Notes under the pieces: model-generated
Seen by the model: the letters and a program-made list of their open reading frames with translations, nothing else
What the model was told of the DNA's origin: nothing
Databases searched by the model: none
Translations under genes and position numbers: made by a program
In this document: positions 26,739 to 36,564 of the stretch, piece by piece
How the letters are laid out: every line of letters starts with the position of its first letter
How positions within the stretch are numbered: position 1 is the stretch's first letter
DNA from: Bacteroidota bacterium
GTDB taxonomy: Bacteria; Bacteroidota; Bacteroidia; Cytophagales; Cyclobacteriaceae
Length of the DNA: 64,000 bases
Direction: 5' to 3'
Assembly: GCA_018266435.1 (NCBI GenBank)
Contig: JAFEAL010000018.1
Location: 47,246-111,245, forward strand

Positions 26739-29252
26739 ATGCACTATCTCATCGGCAACCTCGGGCATCTTTTTGTTATTGTTTCATTGGTTGCCGCCCT
26801 GGTGAGTGCTTTCTCGTATTGGAAAAATTTTTATTCGACTAACGACCTTACCAAAAAAAGCTGGTTGGTAAACGCTCGTATTGCTTTTTACATGCACGGT
26901 CTGGCGGTATTGGGCATTGTATCGGTTTTGTTTACAATCATCTACCGGCACTACTTCGAGTACCATTATGCCTACAGCCATTCTTCGTTGCACCTTCCCG
27001 GACAATACATGGTTTCCTGTTTTTGGGAAGGCCAGGAAGGAAGTTTTCTGTTGTGGATGTTTTGGCAGGCGGTGCTCGGAATTATTTTGATTCACACCCA
27101 ACGCAACTGGGAAGCACCGGTGATGGTGGTGTTTGCTTTGGTGCAGGCATTTCTGGCCTCCATGATTTTAGGTATCGTCATTCCTGGGCTGGATTTCAAA
27201 ATCGGCAGCTCACCTTTCATCTTGCTGCGCGAAGCCATGAACGACCCCATCTTCAAAACTAATCCTGATTTTATTCCGGCCGATGGCCATGGGCTTAACC
27301 CGCTGCTTCAAAATTATTGGATGGTCATCCACCCACCCACCTTGTTTCTTGGCTTTGCCCTCACTCTTCCGCCTTTTGCTTTTTGCATCGCGGGGCTTTG
27401 GCTAAAAAAATATTCTGAATGGATCAAGCCCGCATTGCCGTGGACGCTGGTGGGTGGCGCCATACTGGGCCTTGGCATTTTAATGGGCGGCTACTGGGCG
27501 TATGAAACGCTGAGTTTTGGTGGTTATTGGAATTGGGACCCGGTGGAGAATGCCGTGTATGTTCCGTGGATTGTACTCATTGCCGCCATACACGTGATGA
27601 TGCTCACCAAAACCAACAGCAAAGGATTAAAGACCTCCATCATCCTGGTGATTGTTGTTTTTGTTTTGATCTTGTATTCTACCTTCCTCACGCGCAGCGG
27701 CATTTTAGGCGATGCCTCGGTTCACTCGTTTACCGATCTGGGTTTGTCTGGCCAACTGCTGTTGTACCTGATCTTCTTCACCGCAATGGCCCTTGCCCTG
27801 TTGGCCAAACGTTGGAAAGAAATCCCTTCAGACCCCAACGAAATTTCTGTTTACTCGCGCGAGTTTTGGATTTTTCTGGGCGCAACCATTCTCTGCCTGA
27901 TGGGTTTTCAGGTGTTGCTGCCCACGTCTATTCCTGTGTATAACAAAATTGTAGAAGTTTTTGGAGGCCACTCCAACCTTGCGCCCCCGGCCAACCAGGT
28001 TGAGTTTTACTCTAAGTTCCAACTTTGGTTTGCTGTCGGCATAGCCTTGGTATCAGCCACGGCTCAGTTTTTCTGGTGGAACCGCATGAGCAAAGAAAAA
28101 CTGAAAAGCTTGCTGGCACCCTTACTTATCTCCCTGATTTTGTTCGCTGTTGTTATTTCCGTTGCCAAAGTTTATCAACCTACTTACCTGATCTTGACAC
28201 TATCGGGAATTTATTTGATCGTTTCCAACATCAAATTTCTTTCATCGGTTTTGAAACTAAACCCTACCCTATCAGGCGGAGCAATTGCGCACATTGGCGT
28301 AGGCTTGATGTTGATTGGCCTGATGTTTTCTTCTGGCTATTCCAGCGTAGTATCGCTCAACAACAACGGCATACCCATCAGCAAAGAAATGGGTACCGAG
28401 TTTAACCGTGACAACCTGCTGCTATTCATCAACGAACCCAAAACCATGGCCGGGTATGACATTGAATACCGAAGCGAGAACCTGGAGCTCAGAAACAAAA
28501 AAGGATACGTACGCAAAAACGACATTGAGCCAACCAACGATCCGTTTCGTGTAGTGGCCAACAAAGACATTCTTTATCAGGGCAAGAAAATGTACAGCGC
28601 AAAAGATACATTTGAGATTTATCCGGAGAATACATTTTACGAAATCGAGATGCGCAAAAATGGAAAAATTGCTGCCACACTTTATCCTCGCATTCAAATC
28701 AATCCGCAGATGGGCGGCTTCCTCGCTTCGCCCGACATCAAACGAAACCTAGACCGCGATATTTACACGCACGTTTCGCTTACGCTAAACCGCGAAGAAG
28801 AACCCACGTGGAGCAAACCCGAAGAAGTGAACGTAAAAATAGGGCAGCGTTTTTTTATTAATGATTACGTAGCCGTGCTGGAAGAAGTAAACCGGGTTGA
28901 AAAAATAGAAGGCGTAGAATTAACCGATGGTGACATTGCCGTGAAAGCCCGTATCCGCGTAGAGGGTGAACACGAACCGTTTTATGCCGAACCGGTTTTT
29001 TTAATCCACAATAATTCCGAAGTAGGCAGAATACCGGATGAAATCAATGACTTGGGTGTGCGCATCTTGCTGGCCAACATCCATCCGCAAACGGCAGAGT
29101 TTACGTTGATCTGCGATGCCCGGCAAAAAGACTGGGTAGTAATTAAAGCTTTGGAAAAACCCTACATCAATGTGCTTTGGCTTGGCACAGGTGTATTGAT
29201 GATTGGCTTTGGGGTGGCTGCCGCAAGGCGGATTCAAGAGTTCAGAAAATAG
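26739..29252 (+). CDS. ccmF: Haem lyase subunit CcmF/CcsA family
   Basis: It is predicted to attach haem to apocytochrome c. The 837-residue protein is longer than a typical CcmF (about 650). It has an array of about 14-15 helices, the WWD haem motif (GGYWNWDPVENAVYVPW, about residues 258-275) and HPPTLFLGFALT. HLPGQYMVSCFWEGQEGS is the early CcmF block. A long soluble region of about 200 residues (approximately 590-800) precedes the last helix. No ccmH or ccmG gene is present in the window. It is 84 bp after ccmE. Confidence 0.93.
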   Translation: MHYLIGNLGHLFVIVSLVAALVSAFSYWKNFYSTNDLTKKSWLVNARIAFYMHGLAVLGIVSVLFTIIYRHYFEYHYAYSHSSLHLPGQYMVSCFWEGQEGSFLLWMFWQAVLGIILIHTQRNWEAPVMVVFALVQAFLASMILGIVIPGLDFKIGSSPFILLREAMNDPIFKTNPDFIPADGHGLNPLLQNYWMVIHPPTLFLGFALTLPPFAFCIAGLWLKKYSEWIKPALPWTLVGGAILGLGILMGGYWAYETLSFGGYWNWDPVENAVYVPWIVLIAAIHVMMLTKTNSKGLKTSIILVIVVFVLILYSTFLTRSGILGDASVHSFTDLGLSGQLLLYLIFFTAMALALLAKRWKEIPSDPNEISVYSREFWIFLGATILCLMGFQVLLPTSIPVYNKIVEVFGGHSNLAPPANQVEFYSKFQLWFAVGIALVSATAQFFWWNRMSKEKLKSLLAPLLISLILFAVVISVAKVYQPTYLILTLSGIYLIVSNIKFLSSVLKLNPTLSGGAIAHIGVGLMLIGLMFSSGYSSVVSLNNNGIPISKEMGTEFNRDNLLLFINEPKTMAGYDIEYRSENLELRNKKGYVRKNDIEPTNDPFRVVANKDILYQGKKMYSAKDTFEIYPENTFYEIEMRKNGKIAATLYPRIQINPQMGGFLASPDIKRNLDRDIYTHVSLTLNREEEPTWSKPEEVNVKIGQRFFINDYVAVLEEVNRVEKIEGVELTDGDIAVKARIRVEGEHEPFYAEPVFLIHNNSEVGRIPDEINDLGVRILLANIHPQTAEFTLICDARQKDWVVIKALEKPYINVLWLGTGVLMIGFGVAAARRIQEFRK

Positions 29253-29367
29253 AAACGGCAACCCGGTGAAATAAAAAGACACCCTGAGGTGGAATAAATT
29301 TAATAGTTGGTTGTCTAATGGCTGATTTACGTTTTTAACAGTCAAATCTTCAAAATTTATAATCACT

Positions 29368-29862
29368 ATGACACGAATTAAAAAAATTCTTCTGGCCTTG
29401 GCCCTTGTGCTGGTAGTCATCCAATTCATCCGCCCGGCCCGCAATACCGGTGAAGCAGAAGGCCCTAATTTCATTGCCACCAAATACCACGTGCCAACCG
29501 AAGTGCAAACCATTTTAAAACAATCGTGCTACGATTGCCACAGCAACCACACCAACTACCCGTGGTACACCAACATTCAGCCGCTGGGCTGGTGGATACA
29601 GTCTTCGCACATCAACGATGGCAAGCGCCATCTTAATTTTTCAGAATACGCTACCTACAAAGACAAACGGGCCAAACATAAATTTGAAGACATGGTAGAT
29701 GAAATGAAAGAGGGGGGTATGCCGCTGGAGAGTTATACATTCATGCACCGGGAGGCGGCTTTGTCGCCTGAGCAGGCTAAAACAATTATGGACTGGGCAC
29801 AAGCGGTAGGAGCCACTATATCGGTAGCCGATGAGCCCGAGCCCAAACCTGAGAAAAAATAA
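29368..29862 (+). CDS. Haem-binding (Haem_bd) c-type cytochrome-like protein
   Basis: This 164-residue protein has an N-terminal membrane anchor or signal (IKKILLALALVLVVIQFI). It carries one CxxCH haem site in QSCYDCHSNHTNYPWYTNIQ (Cys and His near residues 52-56), the signature of the Haem_bd domain family. GWWIQSSHINDGKRHLNFSE and the rest fit that family. A Met-containing segment (GGMPLESYTFMHREAALS) may supply a distal ligand. Its position right after ccmF suggests it is a substrate of that system or a periplasmic electron carrier. The C-terminus is acidic and proline-rich. Confidence 0.85.
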   Translation: MTRIKKILLALALVLVVIQFIRPARNTGEAEGPNFIATKYHVPTEVQTILKQSCYDCHSNHTNYPWYTNIQPLGWWIQSSHINDGKRHLNFSEYATYKDKRAKHKFEDMVDEMKEGGMPLESYTFMHREAALSPEQAKTIMDWAQAVGATISVADEPEPKPEKK

Positions 29863-29955
29863 GCATTTTGTATCGCCATCTGCTCTGCGGAGACGATTTT
29901 TAAAACTTCTGTCTATCGTTCTCCTCAGGGGTGATTCCAAAAAAATTTCATTGCC

Positions 29956-30702
29956 TCACCTCATGAAAATCCCTTTTTTATATTTCACGCTTTTCAGGTA
30001 GAGTCCTTCGGCCGGCACATTCATTCCGGCTTTTTTCCGGTCTTTGCTTTCCATGATTTTTTGAAAATCAGGAATGGAAATTTTTCCCGTGCCTACATCC
30101 AGCAACGTGCCCACAACCGCTCGTACCATTCCGCGTAAAAAACGGTTGGCGGTAATTTCAAAAATGAGTAAGTCTTTGCTTTTCTTCCACTTTGCTTTAT
30201 TGATGTGACATACAAAATGGTTTACATCTGTTTTTACTTTGCTGAAACACGTAAAATCATGCACCCCATAAAGCAGCAAAGCCGCCTCATTCATTTTCTT
30301 TACATCGAGTGATTTAAAAAAATGATAAGCATAACCGATGAGCAATGGATTTTTTTTTAACGTAATACGGTATTCATAGCTGCGTTCACGCGCATCATAG
30401 CGCGCATGAGCATTATCATTCACTCGCTTGATTGAGAGAATGGCAATGCTGCGCGGAAGAAATGCATTGAGCCGGTGCAACAGATCGTTTTCATTTATTT
30501 CATTATCCAGGTCCATGTGAAAAAACTGTTGCAAACAATGAACCCCCGTGTCGGTGCGGCCGCTGCCAGTAATTTCTATTTTCTTTCGAAGCAACTTGCT
30601 CAGCGTCTCTTCCACAACCTGTTGCACGCCAATGGCGTTGGCCTGATTTTGCCAGCCGTGGTAGTTTGTTCCGTTATAGCTGATTTCAAAGAAATACCGC
30701 AT
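29956..30702 (-). CDS. truA: tRNA pseudouridine(38-40) synthase TruA
   Basis: TruA converts uridines 38-40 of the tRNA anticodon arm to pseudouridine. The 248-residue protein has the catalytic Asp in GSGRTDTGVHCLQQ (about residue 52), the N-terminal NGTNYHGWQNQ and the C-terminal FLRGMVRAVVGTLLDVGTG. It is convergent with the haem-binding gene and divergent from guaB. Confidence 0.96.
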   Translation of the reverse strand: MRYFFEISYNGTNYHGWQNQANAIGVQQVVEETLSKLLRKKIEITGSGRTDTGVHCLQQFFHMDLDNEINENDLLHRLNAFLPRSIAILSIKRVNDNAHARYDARERSYEYRITLKKNPLLIGYAYHFFKSLDVKKMNEAALLLYGVHDFTCFSKVKTDVNHFVCHINKAKWKKSKDLLIFEITANRFLRGMVRAVVGTLLDVGTGKISIPDFQKIMESKDRKKAGMNVPAEGLYLKSVKYKKGIFMR

Positions 30703-30779
30703 ACTGATTCAGTTCATGAGATTAATCCGGTGATTGTATCCTCGATATATTTTTCAAATTAACGAATCATCGAATCAAC

Positions 30780-30804
30780 AAATCAATTAATTGATTTAAC
30801 TTTG
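30780..30804 (+). promoter_or_regulatory. guaB promoter with an 18-bp palindrome
   Basis: The 18-bp perfect palindrome AAATCAATTAATTGATTT occupies 30780-30797. It abuts and shares one base with TAACTTTG (30797-30804), an exact TAnnTTTG -7 element. Transcription would begin about 30 bp before the guaB start. The palindrome sits in the spacer between the -33 and -7 positions, where a bound repressor would block RNA polymerase. No TTTG -33 box is obvious. Confidence 0.5.
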
Positions 30805-30838
30805 CCCGGCAAATAACGAATCTTAAATCTTATTTGCC

Positions 30839-32311
30839 ATGCCCCTCAATCCTTCCAAATTCCTTTTTGAAGCCCTTACCTACGATGACGTTTTATTAGT
30901 GCCCGCCTACAGCGAAGTGCTGCCGCGCGAAACCTCAACAGAAACCTACCTGACTAACAAAATTAAGCTGAACATACCCATTATTTCGGCCGCGATGGAT
31001 ACCGTTACCGAATCCAACCTGGCCATTGGCATGGCGCTGGAAGGCGGCCTGGGGTTCATCCATAAAAACATGAGCATTGAAGCGCAGGCCGAGCACGTGC
31101 GCAAAGTAAAACGCTCGCAAAGCGGCATGATCCTCGACCCGGTCACACTTCAGGTAAACTCTACCGTGCGCGATGCCGAAAAAATCATGCGCGAATATAA
31201 AATCGGGGGCATTCCGGTAGTTGACGGAAATGGAAAACTGGTGGGCATCATCACCAATCGTGATCTTCGTTTTCAAAAAGATCTGTCTAAACCGATTGAG
31301 CAGATCATGACCAAAGAAAACCTGATTACCGCGCCCGAAGGCATCACACTGGAAAAAGCAGAGAAAATTTTACAGAATTATAAAATCGAAAAACTGCCGG
31401 TAGTCAATAAAAAAGGAAAACTCACAGGGCTTGTTACTTACAAAGACATTCTGAAAAAGAAAAACAAACCCTATGCCTGCAAAGATGAATTTGGAAGATT
31501 GCGCGTGGGTGCAGCCGTAGGCGTAACCTACGATATTATGGATCGCATTGAAGCGCTGAAAAATGCCGGGGTGGATGTAATCAGCATTGATACGGCACAC
31601 GGTCACTCCAAAGGCGTGATGGATTCAGCCAAACGCGTGAAGAAAAAATTTCCTGAAATGGAATTAGTGGTGGGCAACATAGCCACGGGTGAAGCGGCAA
31701 AAGCACTGGCCAAGATTGGAGCCGATGCGGTGAAGGTGGGTGTTGGGCCGGGAAGCATTTGCACCACGCGCGTGGTGGCGGGCGTTGGCCTGCCGCAACT
31801 TTCGGCCGTGTACGAAGCCGCCAAAGCCCTGAAAGGCTCGCCCGTAAAAACCATTGCCGATGGCGGCATCCGTTTTTCGGGAGACATGGTGAAAGCACTC
31901 GCAGCCGGGGCCGATAGCGTAATGATAGGCTCCCTGTTGGCCGGCACCGAAGAAGCCCCAGGTGAAATTATCATTTACGAAGGGCGGAGGTTTAAATCCT
32001 ACCGCGGCATGGGCTCGATTGAAGCAATGGAAGAGGGAAGCAAGGACCGTTATTTTCAAGATGTGGAAGACGATATCAAGAAGTTAGTGCCCGAAGGAAT
32101 TTCAGGACGTGTGCCGTACAAAGGGCTGGCCTCAGAAATTTTATATCAATTAGTAGGAGGGCTAAAAGCCGGCATGGGCTACTGCGGGGCAAAAAACTTA
32201 GAGAAATTAAAATCTGCTAAATTTGTAAAAATCACTACTGCTGGTATAACTGAAAGCCACCCGCACGATGTTTCTATTACAAGAGAGTCACCAAATTATA
32301 GTAGGAAGTGA
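30839..32311 (+). CDS. guaB: Inosine-5'-monophosphate dehydrogenase
   Basis: GuaB oxidises IMP to XMP with NAD+, the committed step to GMP. The 490-residue TIM barrel is interrupted by two CBS domains at about residues 95-205 ([20 protein letters not shown] and [20 protein letters not shown]). The catalytic Cys is in [14 protein letters not shown] (about 307), and the flap has [18 protein letters not shown]. All catalytic motifs are intact. It is a monocistronic unit with a promoter-adjacent palindrome. Confidence 0.97.
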   Translation: MPLNPSKFLFEALTYDDVLLVPAYSEVLPRETSTETYLTNKIKLNIPIISAAMDTVTESNLAIGMALEGGLGFIHKNMSIEAQAEHVRKVKRSQSGMILDPVTLQVNSTVRDAEKIMREYKIGGIPVVDGNGKLVGIITNRDLRFQKDLSKPIEQIMTKENLITAPEGITLEKAEKILQNYKIEKLPVVNKKGKLTGLVTYKDILKKKNKPYACKDEFGRLRVGAAVGVTYDIMDRIEALKNAGVDVISIDTAHGHSKGVMDSAKRVKKKFPEMELVVGNIATGEAAKALAKIGADAVKVGVGPGSICTTRVVAGVGLPQLSAVYEAAKALKGSPVKTIADGGIRFSGDMVKALAAGADSVMIGSLLAGTEEAPGEIIIYEGRRFKSYRGMGSIEAMEEGSKDRYFQDVEDDIKKLVPEGISGRVPYKGLASEILYQLVGGLKAGMGYCGAKNLEKLKSAKFVKITTAGITESHPHDVSITRESPNYSRK

Positions 32312-32358
32312 GGGATTACTAGTTGACGATGATATCCATTAAGTGTTAATTAATAATT

Positions 32359-35025
32359 ATGAAATTAAATACTTGCAGATTTTGGTTGATAGTTAGCACC
32401 TTGTTTTGTGCTATTTCTCTAAATGCCCAGTCAGTAGGAGACTATCAAACCAATATATCATCATTTGGGGTCGGTAATTGGTCTGCCTTAGGCACATGGA
32501 AGAGATGGGACGGGGCTTCTTGGGCAACGCCTACGGCTCTTCAAGGGTATCCGGGGCAATTCAGTACTCCCAATACAGTTACTTATGGCTCCTTTTTGTC
32601 CGCACTAACCTTAGATGTTAGCCCAGCCTTCAGCATCAATAACTTTGTACAAAATACAGGTTTGGGAGCTTTTGCTACCTCAGGCAACCCTATCTTAACC
32701 GTTAACACCTCTTTTACAATTTCAACAGCATTTGACATATTTACTTACAGTGGATCGGGAAATTTAACTGTTTCTGGTGCTTCATCTATATCCGGTCAAT
32801 TAGTATTGAATGGTACAGGCATCTATACTTTTACAGGATTAGTTACCACAAACGCTGGAGGTAGTTTTACTTCAACTGGAGTTACAGGAACAGGCAACAT
32901 GATATTTAAAGGTGGTATTGCCAACAGCGGAACGTTTAACGCAGGCGGTGCCACGTTTAATACCAATGCCCAAGCAATAACGGGCACTACCAATCTCTCT
33001 TTTGCTAATAATATTGTGATTACCGGTATCGTAGTTACTTTTTCGAACACAGGTAATTTGTCCGTTATAGGCACAACCACTGGCACGGGTAGCTTTACTG
33101 ACAATAGCAATTCAGGCATTGACACCTTTACCGGCAATGTAAATTTGACCGGTGCCTTTACTACCACTGCTGTAACTACACCGGGCAACCTAATTTTTCA
33201 GGGGGGCATTACCAGTAGCGGTTCTTCTTTTTCTGCGGGGGGAGCTACCTTCAATACCAATACACCCCAATCAATTTCAGGTACAACTACTGTAAGTTTT
33301 GCCAATACCGTTATCATTACGGGAGTAACCGTAAACAATACTAACACCGCCTCTGTTTCTATGACCAATGCAGCAGCAGGTACACTTCAGGGTAACGGCA
33401 CCTGGACTCAGGGCACCAACAGTACACTAAATTACAGCGGCTCTACAATCACAGTCAACACATTTAATGCTTCCAATTCCGGAAATACGGTTAACTACAA
33501 CCTCACCTCCGGTGGGCAAAATATTTATAGTCCCTCCGCATCTACTTACTATCACCTCACCCTTTCCGGAACTGGCAACCAGATCAAAGCATTATTAGCC
33601 AATACCATTGTATCCGGTAATTTGTCTATTCAAAATACGGCCAGATTTAGTGTCAGTACCTATTCTCTCTCTGTAGCCGGTAACTGGAATAATACAAGCA
33701 CGAATGGCGATCCCTTTATAGAGGGAACACAAACCGTTACTTTTAATGGAAGCGCTGCGCAAACTATTACCAATACAGGTAATGCATTTGGTACAGTATT
33801 CAATAGCTTAACTCTTAATAATACATTCGCTACTTCACCACAAATCACCATATCATCCGGAAACGTTGTAGTTGGTGGTTCAGGTACTTTAACAATGACT
33901 AAAGGCAATATCAACCTAAACGGCAACACGCTCACTATCGGAACCACTGCTGCTGCTCCAGGAACCTTATCTCATGCCGGTGCCTCCACTAACGGATGGG
34001 CGTATGGCGGAACATTTACCCGGTATTTCAACACCGGAACAATTGCTAATGGATCCGTTATCGGTTTTTTTCCTATGGGTACTTCTGCAGACTTCCGTCC
34101 CTTTTACGTTTCAAACCCAGCTACCGGAATTTCAACCGGTGGAAGAATCTCATTAACCCATACTGGTCTATCTACTACCAGCAATTCAAATATCACCGAT
34201 GGTGCATCTACCATTAGCTTGCGAAGTGATTCTTATTGGACTTGCAGTACGTCAGGTATTGTTTCAGGTGGTAATTTTAATTTGAATGCCGGAGGTACCG
34301 GATTTGGTACTGTTGGAAATGTAAATGATCTTAGGCTCTGTCTTTCCGCATCCGTAGTAGGTACAGCGGGTGTCAATAGTGGTACACTCATAAGCCCTAT
34401 GGCTCAACGAACCGGTTTAACTACTGCCAACCTTTCTAATAATTTTTACATTGGATCGGTTAATATGTTCAGAACTCCCCTGCCCATCGAGCTAATTTCT
34501 TTTACCGGTGTTGCTAAAAATTATGGGGTGAGTTTGCAATGGCAAACCCAATCTGAACTCAACAACAATTTTTTTACCGTATTGCACTCCACCACCGGTT
34601 CTGATTTCGTGCCGGTTGGTACGGTAGCCGGCAATGGCACGACTAATATTGCCCACAGCTACACACTCACAGACTACCATCCGGTGCTCGGCACCAACTA
34701 TTACAAATTGCAACAAACCGATTTTGACGGAAAAACTTCTTCTTTTGAAGTGATTGCGGTAGCCGTAACGGAAGTAAGCCCTATCAAAATTTATCCGAAC
34801 CCGGTTGCCCAAAGTCAGTTCTTGCACGTAGAAATGGATGGCCTTCAACCCAATGCACCGGCTCCGCTACAGGTGGTCAATCTACAGGGTATCAGTCTAA
34901 TCCAAACCGCGGTTGGCACCGATGAAAATGGCTCGCTTAATGCCTCGCTGGCGGCTGATACCTTATCGCCCGGGGTTTATATCTTGTCCATCGGAAACAC
35001 CCGATACCGGTTTGTGGTGAGGTAA
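32359..35025 (+). CDS. Large secreted T9SS cargo protein with repeat region and sorting tail
   Basis: The 888-residue protein starts with a signal peptide (residues 1-23) and is dominated by Thr/Ser/Asn/Gly-rich beta-strand repeats, as in surface adhesins. Two related blocks of about 55-60 residues begin at about 181 (IFKGGIANSGTFNAGGATF) and 279 (IFQGGITSSGSSFSAGGATF). The C-terminal 75 residues are a type A T9SS sorting domain: KIYPNPVAQSQ, a central strand, and GVYILSIGNTRYRFVVR. It should be exported by the Sec system, crossed by T9SS and anchored or released after PorU cleavage. No catalytic domain was recognised. Confidence 0.85.
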   Translation: MKLNTCRFWLIVSTLFCAISLNAQSVGDYQTNISSFGVGNWSALGTWKRWDGASWATPTALQGYPGQFSTPNTVTYGSFLSALTLDVSPAFSINNFVQNTGLGAFATSGNPILTVNTSFTISTAFDIFTYSGSGNLTVSGASSISGQLVLNGTGIYTFTGLVTTNAGGSFTSTGVTGTGNMIFKGGIANSGTFNAGGATFNTNAQAITGTTNLSFANNIVITGIVVTFSNTGNLSVIGTTTGTGSFTDNSNSGIDTFTGNVNLTGAFTTTAVTTPGNLIFQGGITSSGSSFSAGGATFNTNTPQSISGTTTVSFANTVIITGVTVNNTNTASVSMTNAAAGTLQGNGTWTQGTNSTLNYSGSTITVNTFNASNSGNTVNYNLTSGGQNIYSPSASTYYHLTLSGTGNQIKALLANTIVSGNLSIQNTARFSVSTYSLSVAGNWNNTSTNGDPFIEGTQTVTFNGSAAQTITNTGNAFGTVFNSLTLNNTFATSPQITISSGNVVVGGSGTLTMTKGNINLNGNTLTIGTTAAAPGTLSHAGASTNGWAYGGTFTRYFNTGTIANGSVIGFFPMGTSADFRPFYVSNPATGISTGGRISLTHTGLSTTSNSNITDGASTISLRSDSYWTCSTSGIVSGGNFNLNAGGTGFGTVGNVNDLRLCLSASVVGTAGVNSGTLISPMAQRTGLTTANLSNNFYIGSVNMFRTPLPIELISFTGVAKNYGVSLQWQTQSELNNNFFTVLHSTTGSDFVPVGTVAGNGTTNIAHSYTLTDYHPVLGTNYYKLQQTDFDGKTSSFEVIAVAVTEVSPIKIYPNPVAQSQFLHVEMDGLQPNAPAPLQVVNLQGISLIQTAVGTDENGSLNASLAADTLSPGVYILSIGNTRYRFVVR

Positions 35026-35176
35026 TTTTTCAGGTATCCTCTTCTCTCGTTTTCGTAAACGAAGCCTAGAACCTAACCCCATCGTTACCGGCCCAGGCTC
35101 GCGCCAAACTCACGAAAGGCGATGATTGGAAAAGTACCGCGTATTATTTTTTAAGTACTCATCTCGTGCATACGGT

Positions 35177-35184
35177 TATCTTTG
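35177..35184 (+). promoter_or_regulatory. Candidate -7 element (TATCTTTG) for purD
   Basis: TATCTTTG is an exact TAnnTTTG match and ends only 5 bp before the purD ATG at 35190, so the message would be leaderless or nearly so. A -33 box is not evident. Confidence 0.45.
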
Positions 35185-35189
35185 AGCCC

Positions 35190-36494
35190 ATGAATATTTT
35201 ACTCATTGGCAGCGGAGGCCGCGAACACGCCCTCGCCTGGAAAATAAAACAAAGTCTGCATTGCAATAATCTCTTTGTAGCCCCTGGCAATGCCGGCACT
35301 GCGCAACTGGCCACCAATGCACCTATTGCGGCCGATGATTTTGTTCAACTTGGTTCGTTCTGCCTCGCACAAAAAATTGAGTTGGTTTTAGTAGGCCCTG
35401 AAGTGCCGTTGGTCAAAGGTATCCGCGATTATTTTGCGGCTGACGAAAAACTGAAAAACATATTGATGGTGGGGCCGGGCAAAACAGGCGCACAGTTGGA
35501 AGGCAGCAAAGATTTTTCAAAGCAATTCATGCTGCGTAATAACATTCCTACAGCCAAGGCAAAAACATTTTATAGTAATCAAACTGCAGAAGCTGAAGGG
35601 TATCTTGAAAAGCTTGAGCCCCCCTATGTTTTGAAGGCCGATGGTTTGGCGGCCGGAAAAGGCGTTGTAATCTCTTCTTCACTGGCGGAAGCAAAAGCCA
35701 CGGTTCGCGAAATGCTGGAAGAAAAAAAATTTGGTGATGCGAGCGCCAAAGTTTTGATTGAAGAGTTTTTGGATGGCATCGAACTTTCTGTTTTCGTTTT
35801 AACCGATGGCCAAGATTATGTCCTCCTTCCCGAAGCCAAAGATTACAAACGCATAGGCGATGAAGACACCGGCCCTAACACCGGTGGTATGGGCTCTGTT
35901 TCCCCTGTACCGTTTGCCAGCTCTGCCTTCATGAAAAAAGTGGAAGAAAAAATCATCCGGCCTACGGTGGCCGGGTTGAAACAAGAAAACATCAGCTACA
36001 ACGGGTTTATTTTTATCGGCCTGATGAATGTAGAAGGTGAGCCGTATGTAATTGAATACAATGCCCGCATGGGCGACCCCGAAACGCAATCGGTAATGAT
36101 GCGCCTCAAGGGTGATTTTGTTGAATTACTGATGGCTTGTGCCAAAGGCGAATTAAAAAATCACACTCTTGAAATTGACCCGGCTTATGTAACTACGGTG
36201 GTGATGGCAGCCGGTGGGTACCCCGATGCGTATGAAAAAGAAAAAGTGATTTCAGGTTTAGGCGATGTAACCAATGCTCATGTCTTTCATGCCGGCACAA
36301 AACTGAAGGACGGAAAAATTGTTACCGATGGCGGGCGGGTCTTGGCGATAACGGGCAAAGGCCAATCATTAGTTGAAGCCCGAAGCCATGCATACCAAGC
36401 CGTTTCAAAAATCAATTGGGAAGGAAAATACTTTAGAAGTGATATAGGAAAGGATGTGTTAAAAATCCACACAAGCCAAAATCTTGAATCCTGA
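35190..36494 (+). CDS. purD: Phosphoribosylamine-glycine ligase (GAR synthetase)
   Basis: PurD joins phosphoribosylamine and glycine using ATP, an early step of purine synthesis. The 434-residue ATP-grasp protein begins MNILLIGSGGREHALAWK, the standard start; the in-frame start at 35166 is upstream of the promoter-like box. GPEVPLVKG, YVLKADGLAAGKGVV, DEDTGPNTGGMGSVSP and YNARMGDPETQ are the diagnostic blocks. It stands alone on the plus strand with ricT-like 70 bp downstream. Confidence 0.96.
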   Translation: MNILLIGSGGREHALAWKIKQSLHCNNLFVAPGNAGTAQLATNAPIAADDFVQLGSFCLAQKIELVLVGPEVPLVKGIRDYFAADEKLKNILMVGPGKTGAQLEGSKDFSKQFMLRNNIPTAKAKTFYSNQTAEAEGYLEKLEPPYVLKADGLAAGKGVVISSSLAEAKATVREMLEEKKFGDASAKVLIEEFLDGIELSVFVLTDGQDYVLLPEAKDYKRIGDEDTGPNTGGMGSVSPVPFASSAFMKKVEEKIIRPTVAGLKQENISYNGFIFIGLMNVEGEPYVIEYNARMGDPETQSVMMRLKGDFVELLMACAKGELKNHTLEIDPAYVTTVVMAAGGYPDAYEKEKVISGLGDVTNAHVFHAGTKLKDGKIVTDGGRVLAITGKGQSLVEARSHAYQAVSKINWEGKYFRSDIGKDVLKIHTSQNLES

Positions 36495-36564
36495 ATCCGG
36501 CAGTTTATACATTTGTCCAAACCATGCCAACGAGCTAACTTTAAACTTTTTAACCTGAGAATTC

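Noticed and set aside
29001..29513. A 170-codon minus-strand frame across the end of ccmF and the haem-binding gene
   Set aside because: It overlaps two well-supported genes and has no recognisable protein features.
32823..33188. A 121-codon Val/Pro-rich minus-strand frame inside the T9SS cargo gene
   Set aside because: It is the complement of Thr/Asn/Gly-rich repeat codons, with no plausible domain or start context.
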